A program made the translations under genes and the position numbers. Shown in pieces: positions 10,201 to 23,900 of a DNA stretch of 64,000 nucleotides. Positions within the stretch are counted from its first letter, which is position 1; each line of letters opens with the position of its first letter. The stretch spans positions 87,084,937-87,148,936 of the forward strand of contig OZ024834.1 of the NCBI GenBank assembly GCA_964016985.1, given 5' to 3'. Under the pieces are notes generated by a model. The model was not told the origin of the DNA. It saw nothing but the letters and a program-made list of their open reading frames with translations, and did not search any database. The DNA is from Anodontia alba (taxonomy: Eukaryota; Mollusca; Bivalvia; Lucinida; Lucinidae).

Positions 10201-13200
10201 CGCAGATAAGACCAGGTTCACTGGGCAATTCAAATGTCTCTTATTTTGCATGTCATACGCGCCATCTTGTTTCGGTTTGGCAGTAGGTTATAGCATCTTT
10301 TGAAGAAATACATCTCTTTCAAGATTGTTTTTGTCTCACTTCTAAAAAGGGATCTACACATAAGGAAAGAATTTACTCCCTTGTTGTGCAGGTGAGCAAA
10401 CTGGAAGTCCTAAATGCTGTCTCCCTTGTTAAGATGGCGAAACAACTAATAAGAGCATCAGAGCAATTTCTCCTCTTTTTCACAATATTTTCAATATATC
10501 TCTAATTTCAGGAGTCAAATAACACTCATTTGTCAAATGTGTTTCTTTTATTTATTTTTTCCTAAATTCTGCAAATCTGAGCTGTCGAGCTAAGAATATC
10601 TCGAAGTATTTCAGACAGTCTCTTGGACTTAGAGATAACGAGAGTCGACTGTATTTCGCTCCAAATTACAAATATTTGTTTGGTCGGCATAGAGCTCTCC
10701 ACCTCATCTGTAAAACAACACTGTGAAACGCATGTAATCAGAAATACTGCGACGAAACAACGCAAAGAGCTCGATGGTGATTTGAAGCCAGAACACAAGA
10801 AAAACAAACAGGATAATGAGAGACCCGACCAAAGACACTAAAAGTCAATCCTGTGTTAACACTTGTCCTGCTAAACCCGGATATGACTCGCCTTTGCAAA
10901 TAGTGTAGATCCAGATCAATTGGCTTTTGAAAACGCCAACTGATCAGGATCTGCACTGTTTTAGATTTGGTATGTGAATGTGTATCAACAACCTGGATCC
11001 AGTAATCTGATTGGCTGACAATTAGAAGTGGGCGTTGCATCTAGATTCAGAATTTATTCAGTATGACACGGGTTAAGATAGCGCTTAAGAGAAAGGCAAA
11101 AACAGCTGCTTAAGACGGATGCTTGCTTAATACAGAGGTAAATTTACTTTTATTTCATTTTTAAGGGATCCAAAAATATGTTTGTGTGTGTGTGTTTTTT
11201 TTTTTTTTTTTTGTTTTGTTTTTTTTTTTTGTTTGTTTTTTTTTGTTTGTTTTTTATGGAGATTGCTTAATGCTGGTGGCTTTTAAGACAGATTTGACTA
11301 TATTTATTGTAGCATGTCGTTATTCTACCCGACAGACCGGCGTTTCTACCCACCAACTTCACAACGTTGCCACAGAAGTTAAAAACACTTGGCTACACAA
11401 CGCACATGGTTGGAAAGTAAGTTTTATCTATAGATGGGAAGCCCTTTGAAAAAATTACTATTTACAGATAGGTAGGGTCTTGAAATATTTTACTATTGAT
11501 AAATGGTTAGCGCTTTGAAATATTTCACTATTTATAGATGGTTAGCGATTTGAAATATTTTACTATTTATAGATGGGTAGCGCTTTGAAATATTTTTCTA
11601 TTTACAGATGGCATCTTAGTTTTTGTAACGTAAATGACTGTCCTCTTACAGATGTATTCGTAACGTAAATGTCTCTACTCTTACAGATGACATCTTAGGT
11701 TTTGTAACGTAAATGTCTCTACTCTTACAGATGGCACCTTGGGTTTTGTAACTGGAAGTATACTCCTACATTCCGCGGGTTTGATTCTTTTATGGGCTAT
11801 TACAACGGTGCAGAAGATTACTACACTCATACCTTAGACCGGTTTGGAGGTATGCCACAATTTCTTCGCTCTATCACAAATCCATTTAGGGGGACTAGAT
11901 TCAATTGGTAATTATTGCGCCATTTTTGACACAGCAAAGCCCCTTGAGAGAAGAGGTCTATTCTAAAAGGGGAGCAAATTTCTTTCCTTGTAGAATACAC
12001 CCTTTATCAGAGGGGAGAAATACAGTCGACTCCCGTTATCTCGAATTCCAAGGGACTCACTGAAACACTTCGAGATATCCGTACTTCGACATATCAGAGT
12101 TGAGAGAGTGAGGAAAACAATAAATTGAACAACCACATTTAACAAATGAATATGTAATTTGACTCCTGAAGTTAGAAATATGTATATAAAATAATGTGGA
12201 AAAGAGGAGAAATTGCTCCTCAGGAGCAATTTCTCCTCTTTTCCACATTATTTTGTTACTAGTTGTGATAGTTTCATGTTAAAACAGGGACCAGATATTC
12301 ACTTCGAGATAAGCGGTAATTCGAAATAAGCGAGATAACGAGGTTCGACTGTATACAATTTGAAAGAGTTGCCTCCCTTGAAATCGTATCAGTTGCCCAT
12401 ACGGATCGCCAGTAGGGTTTTATGTTAAGAGAAAAGGATGCACTTTCATTGGAGACAACTTCCTTCTTGCCTTCCTTCTGAAAAGGATTCTACTGTATAG
12501 GTGGGAGCAAATTATTTCCTTTTAAAGTAGGTTCCTTTTCAGAAGGACCTTGGTGTCCAGCGAACAAGAAAACAAACATAAGAGAAAATACCCAGGGAAG
12601 TCACAAAACTTGTCTTCCTTTAAAAAATGGCGTAAAACCTACAAAAATTATCCAGACACTTGATGCTCTAGCAGTCATAGGTTTGACTCTTGGTCTTAAA
12701 TGAATTGCTTCCGCAATCTTATGGTGTTTACTTACAAAGAAGTGATGATGATAATGATGATTAGAGTTACGTTTTAGTTAGTTACATCTGTGGCCGGGCT
12801 CATCGTGGTACGGTTTGTGGTATGTCTATCGTTTTGTTGTATCCTGGCTTCAGATCGCCATTGCGCCCTTTGCTTTGTTTCATCACAGTGTTTTTAATTA
12901 TATGGGTTTTACTGTGATGTTCCACAGATAATATAGAGGGCCCTTATGCGGACCGGACATATATTTCTAATTTGGACTGCAACAGAATTAAAGGTGAGGT
13001 TTCGCGCGAGTAACAACACTTGACTGAGTCCAGTAAAGCAAAACACAAGCGAGTGTTCAAAAAACTATTTTGCGTCATCTAAACGATTATTGTAAATCCG
13101 TCAAACATAACCTCCAATTAGAGATCTCACGGTTTTAAGGTTTCACTGCACATATATTTTTGTTTGTTCTGTTTTCTTTGAAGTGCTTTGGGAGGGATGC

Positions 13201-15049
13201 ATTTCGTGATTGTGGTCAATTCGTGGGATACACCTATATTTATATAATTTACCTATTTGATTTACAGAATCCGGGTATGATTACCGCTGGAATACCACTG
13301 TATACCACCCTCCGACTGGAAAATATTCACCAGTGAGTATGTTTTTCTTTAAAATAATTCTTAAAAAAAACTTTGGCTAAAGTGCACAACCAATATTTAA
13401 TGGCAGCTTTAAGTAGACACACTTATTTTATGATTGGGAAATATGTTCGCTAAATCTTGTTAGCATCTATCAATATACTAAAAGATTAGTAAAATATTCC
13501 CAACGGTTAAAACGCATTTGCCATGTTTTGTTAACCGGCCATACATTTTCGCTAACTGACAATGCATTTGCGATAACGACTACGGACGGACGCTCACACA
13601 ATATACGTGCAATCCCTTAATTTATGAATGATCGCAGCTGAAATTTAATATGTAACTGTTTTTGAGACAGGTTTTTTGTTGTTTTAAAAGCTTTCTAAAG
13701 ATAAACAAACACCCATGAGAATTATCATGTTCTGAAATCGTCAATTGACACATCGTTCATTTCTTAAACGCATGCATGTGGATAGACAAGATATGGGACC
13801 TGTTGAAACTAAGTCCATACAAACACTAAGATATTGTCTCTCTAATAAAGTCTTAAAAACTCCAATCTCTTGCGTTTAGTCCGATAGAAGAACATAAGAG
13901 ATCTCCTTAACAAAGACGTTTTGATGATGCACTTAGAGATAGGGACTACCTGAATAGACTGTAATCACTCTAGCCTGTGGAAACCGCGAATTATATTACG
14001 CTAACGGAGATTTCAGCCAAAGTTTTGCTCCAGGAGACACTTGATCTCTGGCTAATACAGATGCCCGGACTGTAGCATGTGTAATGAAGACTACTATCAA
14101 TATACCATTCATATAAAGCAGTTGTGAAAAAGGCAACAGAAAAGTCAAGGGAGTGCCACAATCACAAACCGCAGCCCTTCCGAGACACCAAGAGGAAGAG
14201 GAAACTGACAAATCCAGATAAGCACAAATCGAACAAACGTACAAAAAACACTATATTTGGCTCTCTCTTCCCCAAGCCAGGTAACCGCAATGCTAAAAGG
14301 ACTGAAAAACACAAGAACAAAATGACACAAGGTAAGACATAAAACAAATCGCCTCGTAGAACAAACCACAAAGCAAGAAAGAGTAAGACTAACAATGGGA
14401 CCACCGCCTTAGAACGATCAGTAGAGTAAACCACCTTGGGGGTTTAAAGCTCTTTTACAGCTAGCCAACTTCACCCTGGGTCCCGATGCTACTTTTAATA
14501 CAGAAATACATAAAAAGTCGGTTCGCATAAAGGCTCCCAACAGTCAATGCAGTAAAGCGAAAACATAAAAATCAAATTAACCACTATAATAAACAAAGAC
14601 GAGTACTCATGGCTAATTCTACTGTATACCAGAGTAAATGAAAACCAATAGTTGAACCACGGCGGGCCAAGCCAAAGACATATCGTCAAGCCCCAACCCA
14701 CTGGTTAAAGTTTTACGAAGAGGCCGTCATTGAGTCTGAGGCCCGAACCGCCGTCGTGCAATTAAAGAGTAAAGTATAGCCATCAACAATGGTTGGGTTG
14801 ACAACTAGGCATGTAGTCTGCCGCATAATATCCAGGCTATAGCCAATTCTTTTATAACGGTTAATAAATTTTCTGAATTGCTCCGAAAAGTTAGATTTTC
14901 CTACAATTTTTTCTAAACTATAGATCAAAATGTAACCTTGTCCGGTGATCTCCGACTTCTGTTTCCCCCGCTGCATTGCGTCAAACGAAAAATTGAAACC
15001 AGAAAACTGAGGTCGCCGGACAAGGTTATATTTTACCTATACAGTTGAC

Positions 15050-15081
<32 letters not shown>

Positions 15082-18000
15082 TTTTTTTTGTTTTGTTTTT
15101 TTTTTTTTTGTTTTTTTTTTTGTTTTGTTTTTTTGTTGTTGTTTTTTCTTCTGTATCATCTCTTATTTTAGAAAATACAGTTTAACATATTACAAAGCAT
15201 GTACAGTTGATTTCCATTATCGCAGTCATTGATACCTCAAACCGCTATTATATTCAAACTAAATAAAGAGCAGTAATGGTTTAGTTTGCTATATATTACT
15301 TACATTTTAACTCTTTTTATCTCTCCCTCAAACTACTGTCATCTCAAACAAAAAGCACTGGTCCCTTGGAGTTTGAGATAACGGGAATTGACAGTAATTC
15401 AGAAAAAGTTTGCTGATTCACCTTAGTAGTTTATTGTATTTAAGAAATCTTATTTGAAGCATTCAGAGATACACGATAATATGCCTCCTCTATAATGTTG
15501 ACCCCCTTAAACCCCACTTTTATATTGTAAAACTAGGGTTTACAGGGGTATACATTATTTTTCTAATTTCTGCTCAAAAACAGAGATTTTGGGTACTCGT
15601 AAGAACTTCCTTACCGAGGCGGTTCTAACGAATACCCACAATCTATATTTTGAGCAGAAATATGAAAACAAATTATCAGAATTTTTATCTGTAAATTTGC
15701 GTTTTTGGAGGTAAGATTTTCAGTATATTTGAATAGGTGTTTTTTCATAATGACATCTGTTTATTTCGGCTGAAAAACGCATTGTCCTTTTGTCATTTTT
15801 TTAAAATTAGATTAATCAAGGCAGCTCAAAGAAATGGCAGCAAAATTCAAATTAGCTTACGCAGCCGCGCATACTAATCAGAGTCGTAATTCTCCTAATG
15901 AAGGAACCTTACGTCGTTGGCTATCCAAAATGTGCCCAGTAATGATTCTGACCACGCTGCGTGAACAAAAGATGTTTCTTTCTGACGTTGTGGCTTTTTA
16001 TGATGGAAGGTGAGATTCCTGATATTGCGGTTTTTTAATATATTTCAGAACATAATTGCTGACCATGCCATTGATATAATTAATTCCGTGGATCCAGAGA
16101 AGGAACAGCTATACCTGTATCTTCCATTCCAGTCAGTACATTCTCCTTATGAGGTGAGGCTTACAGCGCTGCGGCACTTTTTTTTTTTTTTTTATTTGTT
16201 TTGTTGTTGTCCCGCTCGTTGTCTTACTGTTGGTTTAGTGGAACCTGTGAACAGTTTCCACTAAACACAACACTAAGGCAACGAGCAGGACAAAAAAGGC
16301 GCGCCCTGTTTAACATTGTTATCGATCACCTTGTTAGGTAAGAGGGGGCTGGCTGCATTGTTTTTGCTTTGAGTTTGTGGCTTGTGTAATGTCTGTCTTT
16401 GTTTTGTCTACTCTTCAACCCGGTGTCGTTGGCTGACACATATGTGTCTCATACTGTGTAGAATCAAAGCTATACATGCGTCAATTCAGTCACAGCGAGC
16501 AGTCACAATACCGGAATCGACACCTATATAGCTTTGATTCTACACAGTATGAGATACATAGCTTGTGTAGTATATGTGTCTCAATGTGTCTCAATCTGTG
16601 AAGAATGCAAGTGAAATTGTTTTTAAGCAACTGAGCGTATGTATATACGATAAAGGTAAAAAATGATTGCCTTTGGAAACAAAAACACACAAAATCACGA
16701 AAATCGAAGACTCGGTTTGATTGAGTCTCTTCATATGCAACATTGTAGTTTGCGAGGCTGCATACGCCCCCTAGCGCCGGCTAAAGTGGTATTCGATTTT
16801 CAAAACAACAAGGATGGGCTCACTGATCCCAAAGAAAACAAAATTCCTTTCTTTTTAGAGTAGACCTCTTTTCAGAGAGAAGAAAAGACAATGCGGAAGA
16901 AAGTATCTGTTCCTCTTAATCATAGAACATCCACAGTTATAACTCAGAATATACATTAACATGATGGTTAACATGATGAATCGTAAAAAGTTCTGAACCT
17001 AATCTAAAATTACTATTGATTTTACCCGGGAAAGGCCACCCCTCTAACTGATCTGGAGAAATGAATAAGTACATGGAAAAAGGCTAAATTTAGAGTGAGT
17101 ACATTTTCTATAAGTCGATTATTAATCGATTATCAGTCTTTTTTACAAAACCGATGATCGACTATGAAATTCTGGTCGATTCCCAACACTACAAAACGGC
17201 GCGGTTGTAATAACCGATATAGAAACGAAGAACTCCAGTAAAAGGACGCCATGGAAAAGATAAGTCTGGTAGACAAATATAAGTGAAGTAACCCAGGAAA
17301 TGCCATACTCACCCTGCACACTTCCCGATGCTCTAAATATGTGTTCGGTCCACACATAGGATCTTCATCAGTGAAACATCAGATACCCATGAAATAACAC
17401 AATCATGAAGCACAGCCTTCCCGATGCTCTAAATAAATATGTATAGGGTCCACATAGGATCCTCTGCCTCATCAATGAAATATCACAGTAAAAATATAAG
17501 AGAAGGTATCCATGAAATAACAATCATGAAGCACAGCCTTTTCGATGCTCTAAATAAATATGTGTAGGGTCCACATAGGATCCTTAGCCTCATCAATGAA
17601 ATATCATAGTAAAAATATAAGAGAAGGTATCCATGAAATAACAATCATGAAGCACAGCCTTTCCGATGCTTTAAATAAATATGTGTAGGGTCCACATAGG
17701 ATCCTCTGCCTCATCAATGAAATATCAGAGTAAAAATATAAGAGAAGGTATCCATGAAATAACACAATCATGTAGCACAGCCTTCCCGATGCTCTAAATA
17801 TGTGTAGGGTCCACATAGGATCCTCTGCCTCATCAATATCACAGTAAAAATATAAGAGAAGGTATCCATGAAATAACACAATCATGAAGCACAGCCTTCC
17901 CGATGCTCTAAATATGTGTAGGGTCCACATAGGATCCTCTGCCTCATCAATGAAACATCACAGTAAAAATATAAGTGAAGATACCCATGAAATAACACAA

Positions 18001-21000
18001 TCATGAAGCACTGCCGTCCGATGCTCTAAATATGTGTAGGGTCCACATAGGCTCCTCTGCCTCATCAATGAAACATCACAGTAAAAATATAAGTGAAGAT
18101 ACCAATGAAATAACACAATCATGAATCACAGACTTCCCGGAGCACCAAAAGAAGGAGAGATGAGGAACAAATAATGACGAAACAAACGCCACCGACGCTA
18201 TTTGCACAAACAAATAAAGAATAACTGCAACAGAGTAATCGCTTTGGAACGGTCAGTAGGAAAAAAACTACCATTGTTTATCACCCTTAATTACGATACA
18301 GCTCATAATTTAAATGATATGTTCAGTCCGCATAGGGTGCTCTATTTCATCAGTGAAACAACAGAAATAATTACAAGCATGGTGATAAAACAAATGAAAG
18401 ACTGAATGGCAAACTGACGCCAAAACATTAGAAAAAAACATAAATAGGACTGAGATGGGCCCGAGCATAGACGTTAATCATTTAATCCTTTTACTTCGCA
18501 TCCACTTTTTTGTTTCACTATGTTGGGGAGTAAAAGCTCCTCTCGTTAATCTAGTGCATGCTATAGTTATCAAAGGATAATTTATTTTGTAATATGTTTT
18601 ATATCCAGGTGCCTGACAGGTATAAAAACCTACCGCCATACATACATATACAACATGAAAATAGACGAACTTACTGTGGTAAGTTTCAAAATGTAAATCT
18701 CAGCAAGTAGTATATGGTCAAAAAATTCATGTATTTGACTGTTGTATTGTCTTCCTCGCCGGTTAGACAATGCACAGTCGGATACATTATGAGCTATAAC
18801 GTCAGAAAAAGTACAAATACATTCGACTCTCGTTATCTCGAAGTCCAAGGGACGCTCTGGAATACTTCGAGATATCCGTACCTCGACATATCAGAGTAGA
18901 GAGAGTGAGGAAAAGAATAAACTGAACAACCACATTTAACAACTGAATATGTTATTTGACTCCTCAAGTTAGAAATATATATATAATATATATAATCATG
19001 TGGAAAAGAGGAGAAATTGGTCCTTAGGAGCAATTTCTCCTCTTTTCCACATTATTTTGTTACCTGTGTCATAGTTTCATGTTAAAACAGGGACCAGATT
19101 TTCACTTCGTGATAAGCGGTAATTCGAAATAAGCGAGTTCGAGATAACGAGGTTCTACTGTATGTGCCCAACGAAGACTTGAATCAGCCTGTGCATCGAC
19201 GCAGTCTGATCAGTGTTCGTTGTCGCATGAAGAAATTTTGCAACTTTGGCTATCAAAAATGAGTCCTCTTTCGATTATGATGTTGATAATTTCACTAAAT
19301 TAATCAGAAAGTTCACATGTTTACCTACAATTTTTTTAATGTACACTAAATCACCCTAAAATTCAGAATCCGATTGGCCTTGTAGCCAAAACGTTTTCAA
19401 TCCGGTATCGTAATTAGAAACTAATTCGTAATGTTGACGATAAAACTTAGAGAAAACTTTCCGAGGTTTATGATACCGGTCCTTCTGTTGGAGAAATTTC
19501 AGTCAAAGTTTTGCTATGAGCATTGAAATCAGTCAAATGACTAGCATCCGAACAAGTTCAGAAATGTAAACACCATAAGAAGGGGCACGAGGAACGTCGC
19601 CATCCAAAAACGGGAAATTAACAACGTCAAAATGAAAACCATCGTGTTTGAAAAAAAAATAAAATTGATAAACGCAAGTCTAAAAATGGGACTTCGCTGT
19701 CAGTATAATTAGCTTTGTTCAATTGCAGTTCAGTAGGATAAATTTGAATGACTATTCCTTCAAAGTAAGGATTGTCAGTTTTCAAAAGATCGTTCAAATA
19801 TCTGGAAGTTGAGTTAAAAGCGCCAGTAATATCAGCTTTTGTATCAACAGAAAGCGACATCATAAAATCTCTTTCATAACAAAACAAAAACTAATCTGCA
19901 ACAAGAGGAGCACAATTAGTACCCATCGGAATTCCCATAATTTGTCTGTGTAACGAAGTGTCCTATCTAATGAAAATGTATGATAATGCGTCACATACGT
20001 TTTGATAAGACAAATATTTGGCCATCAGAAGAAAAGACTGCATTCCTATCATAAAAAAGAAGATGAAGAGAGCCTCCCTTTGAAAAATACTACCATTTAA
20101 GTTTGTAAGTTTCTCTTTGGTTAAATTATTGGGCAAAGTTATATAAGAAAAATCATATGTTGACAAACTGGACGCGTTAAATTCTCTTGACTTTAGTTTA
20201 TTAAGTACCTCACGAGCTTTTTTAAATAACCAAAACAATTCATTTCCTGATCTTTCGTAAACTTTTTCGCTATATCTAATTACATGCGTTTTAACAGCAG
20301 TAAAGCAAGAAGTTAATAATTTAGTAAGTTCCGTAGTGGTACAGGAGCTTGAATTATCGATAAACCTTGCTTTATATGGTCTTTTACGAAGCTTAGGTAA
20401 CCAATATATCGTAGGAAGCACGCCTAGCTGTTCCGTAACATTAACAGAAAACTTCATGGCTAAATGGTTGCAGTGGCTATATTTCTCTTCTTCGAAATCT
20501 CTTTGTAGACCTGTCTGCCGCTCATTTCCTGTTTTATTATATAAATATAATGTGGCTGTCAAACAATGGAAGCCTTGCTTGCGGCCTTGTCAGCTATAAG
20601 TATAACACAGCGGGCACGCAACGTTAAAATAATGTAGTATCAACGTCGATGTTATGTCATAACTTGCATCGACGTCGATGTGTCCGCTGGGAATAATCAT
20701 ATAATTTATAAAGGTATGGTATGCTGTTTTGTTTGTATATTTATGCTTTTTTATGCAAGTATGGTATACTATCTTGTTGATACAGGTATGGTGTCAGCCT
20801 TGGACGAAGCTGTCGGTAATGTCACAGAAGCTTTAAAACAGAGAGGTTTCTTGGATAATGCATTGATTGTCTTCACCACTGATGTGAGTAAAATCCAATG
20901 CTAACAGAAAACCCATGAAAATAAATTAAGTCAGGATCTTAATAGTAGAAGGAAACTTGATGAACAATTGAGAATTGAAATACGGCACAACGGAAATTTA

Positions 21001-23869
21001 GTGGAGATATCCAGAAAATGCTAGTCACGAAGCATAGCCTTCCCGAGGCACCAGAAGAAGAACAGCTATGGAACAAATAATGACTAAACAAACGTCACAT
21101 ATGAAACTTCCGACGCACAAACACAGAACTGCAACAGAGGAACCGCCTTGGAACGGTCAGAAGTAAAGCTACTGAGGAGGTGTGGGGTGTGGGGGGCGGG
21201 GAGGGCTTAAACTATTTTTACTCCTGTGTAGTATATTTTATACCTTGATGTTGGTCTGATTGTATCAGTTCCTGAGTTCTCTTACTTACTTTAATTATTT
21301 AAAGTATTTTGGTGGTTATTGCTCCGAGTAGAATATCGAAGCAAATACGACTGCTCGTTCATCAATTGTTTTCACGATACACTTTGCTCGGTTTACGGAA
21401 TACGAGGGTGAGTCAATAAGTAACCAGCCTATCCCATTTCCGATGGACCGAGATGGTCACGACACGATTTTCATGCTTTGTTTCAATATATGTTTTATAC
21501 ATGGGTACAATATTGCACGCGTATCGAGTTACTCTTTAATAAGATATTGAATGTCAAACATGGCTAGTGGTGCAAAGGCATGCTTTTCATCTAAAGTTGA
21601 GTACCGTGCTGTAATTCGGCACTTGTATTTAAAAGGTAAAACAGGCAAGGAAATACACGGCGAATTAGCCGATGTTTGTGGGTCTTCTGCACCATCTTAT
21701 GCTCAGGTTAAATTCTGGGTAGGGGGATTCAAATGCAGTAGAACGTCTTTGGAAGATGAAGCCAGGTCTGAACGCCCACTGGATGCTACCGACGAAGAAA
21801 TGTGTAAGAAAGTTCGGGATCTGCTATACTCTGATAGGCGAATTCAGGTGGAATAAATAGCGCATGCATTAGGCATTTCACAATTTTACATGATCGTTTA
21901 GGTATGCGCATCATCCCTTAGCAATGATCAAATGGCAACCAGAGCATCAGTATCCAGCGCCTTGTTGAAGCGTTTTAGGTCAAAAGATGATTTTCTTTTG
22001 CGTCTGGTGACTGTAGATGAGACTTAGGTTCATTATTATGAGCCAGAGAATAAACCTCAGTCGTCAGTGGGTAGGGCCTGGGTCCCCGAGGCCAAAGAAG
22101 TTCAAGACGCAACCATCTGCTGGCAAGGTGATGGCCACAGTATTTGGGGACGCAAAAGGCGTTATTATGTTGGACTTTTTACTCCAGAGAAGTACAATAA
22201 CTGGAGTGTACTATGCAAACTTGTTAGACCAGCTGAGAACCGCCATCCGTGAAAAACGCCGAGGTAAACTCTCTAAAGGTGTTTTGCTGCAACACTTGCA
22301 AAGTTGCAATTGATGCTGTAGAGCGAAACGAGTATGAATTAATACCACATCCTGCCTATTCGCCAGACCTAGCTCCTAGCGACTTCTTCCTATTCCCAAA
22401 CTTGAAAAAGGATATCCGTGGACTTCATTTCCGGTCTGATGAAGAAGTCGTGACGGCAGTGAGGAGTGGGTCAATGGAAAGGACCCTGACTTTTTTCAGT
22501 TCTGGGCTGATGGCACTTGAACACCGTTGGTCTAAGTGCATCATACTAGAGGGCAATTACATCGAAAAAGAAGAGGTGGATCTCAACCGGAATTAAGTTA
22601 GGCTGATTACTTATTGACTCACCCTCGTAACATATCCATAAAATAAGTTAACAGTGGTTTTATCTGTCAATTCATAACTCGATTGCTTAATAAACATACA
22701 AAGGTATTTTCATACTTCGACCTTACCCGAGTTCAGATGGTGTTTAGATTCAACAGTATGGGGATCGAAGATGAAGCTGATTAAGGTGAGGGGCCAGGCT
22801 TGCGGATAGAAAAACTAGTTTAAGCTTCCATGTTGAACGTGACCGTTCCTTTGATACGATATCTTTTCGTGTGTTTGTATATTGCAACTGTGCTCTTTGG
22901 TTTTATCTTCATTTGTTCGATAGCACTTTTTCCTTCAGTTGTGCCTCGTGATTGTCGCTTATCCTGGAAATTTTACTTTACATTTCTTTGAAAAATAATT
23001 CCGCTCTCTGCGATATGAAAGTCATCCTCAATTTTCCATTTGTATGTACGCATTAGAAGTGTATGTAAATGAAAATCCCAAGGAAATGCCTAAATCACGA
23101 AGCACGGCCCTCTCGAAGCACCAAAAAGAAGGCGAGACGAGGAACAAATAATGATTAACAAACGCCAGACACGCACAAACAGAGAAGAACTGCAACAGAT
23201 AATCCGCCTTAGAATGGTCATTAGGAAAACTAATGGGGCGCATAAACCAGTTTAATTCGCGCGAAACCTCGCCTTCTTAAGACCTCTTTCAGCTCATTTC
23301 TTCTTTTTCCAGCGACTTGCAAAGCCCTGTTTCCCACTTCTTGATCGGCGCGCTCTGTTTCATTTTAGCACTAGTCGTATATATTCATTATTCGTTCCTC
23401 AGACAGGTCGTTTGGGAACCATCACGAAAACATGCCTATATGATTTTGACCTCCTTAAACCCCACTTTTATATAGTAAAACTGGGGTATACAGGGGTATA
23501 CATTATTATTTCTTATTTCTGCTCAAAAACATAGATTCAGGGTACTCGTTAGAACCGTCTCTATGTTTTGAGCAGAAATATGAAAAATATCAGTTTTTAT
23601 CTGAAATTTTTCAGTTTTTTTAAGTGAAATTTTCTATATATTTGAATAGGCGTGTTTACGTGATGAATGGATAAATTATGAACAATTTGGAAAAAAAAAC
23701 AGAATGTCGCTCAAGCCGATGCTGGGTAGTATGTGAGCAGGACTGCTAGATATGTAAATTGTTCCTGGAACAGACACAATAGCCAAATCTGCTGCTGCTG
23801 GCTCTGTTTGCCTAAACGTGTTCTTTGCTTCAAAGGCGTCCATTTTGTTTTTACAATTCATTTATTTTA

Positions 23870-23900
<31 letters not shown>

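Noticed and set aside
14145..14434. Minus-strand hydrophobic frames (for example [20 protein letters not shown])
   Set aside because: These recur in every copy of the Penelope-like flank with frame differences between copies; they are non-coding repeat sequence.
17330..17380. Hammerhead-like motif on the minus strand (CACTGATGAAGATCCTATGT, then GTGGACCGAAC)
   Set aside because: A weak stem II (GATCC/GGACC) follows CTGATGA, but GAAA is degraded to GAAC and the motif is not kept in the neighbouring tandem units (TTGATGAGG). A covariance-model scan of the Penelope-like flanks would settle it.
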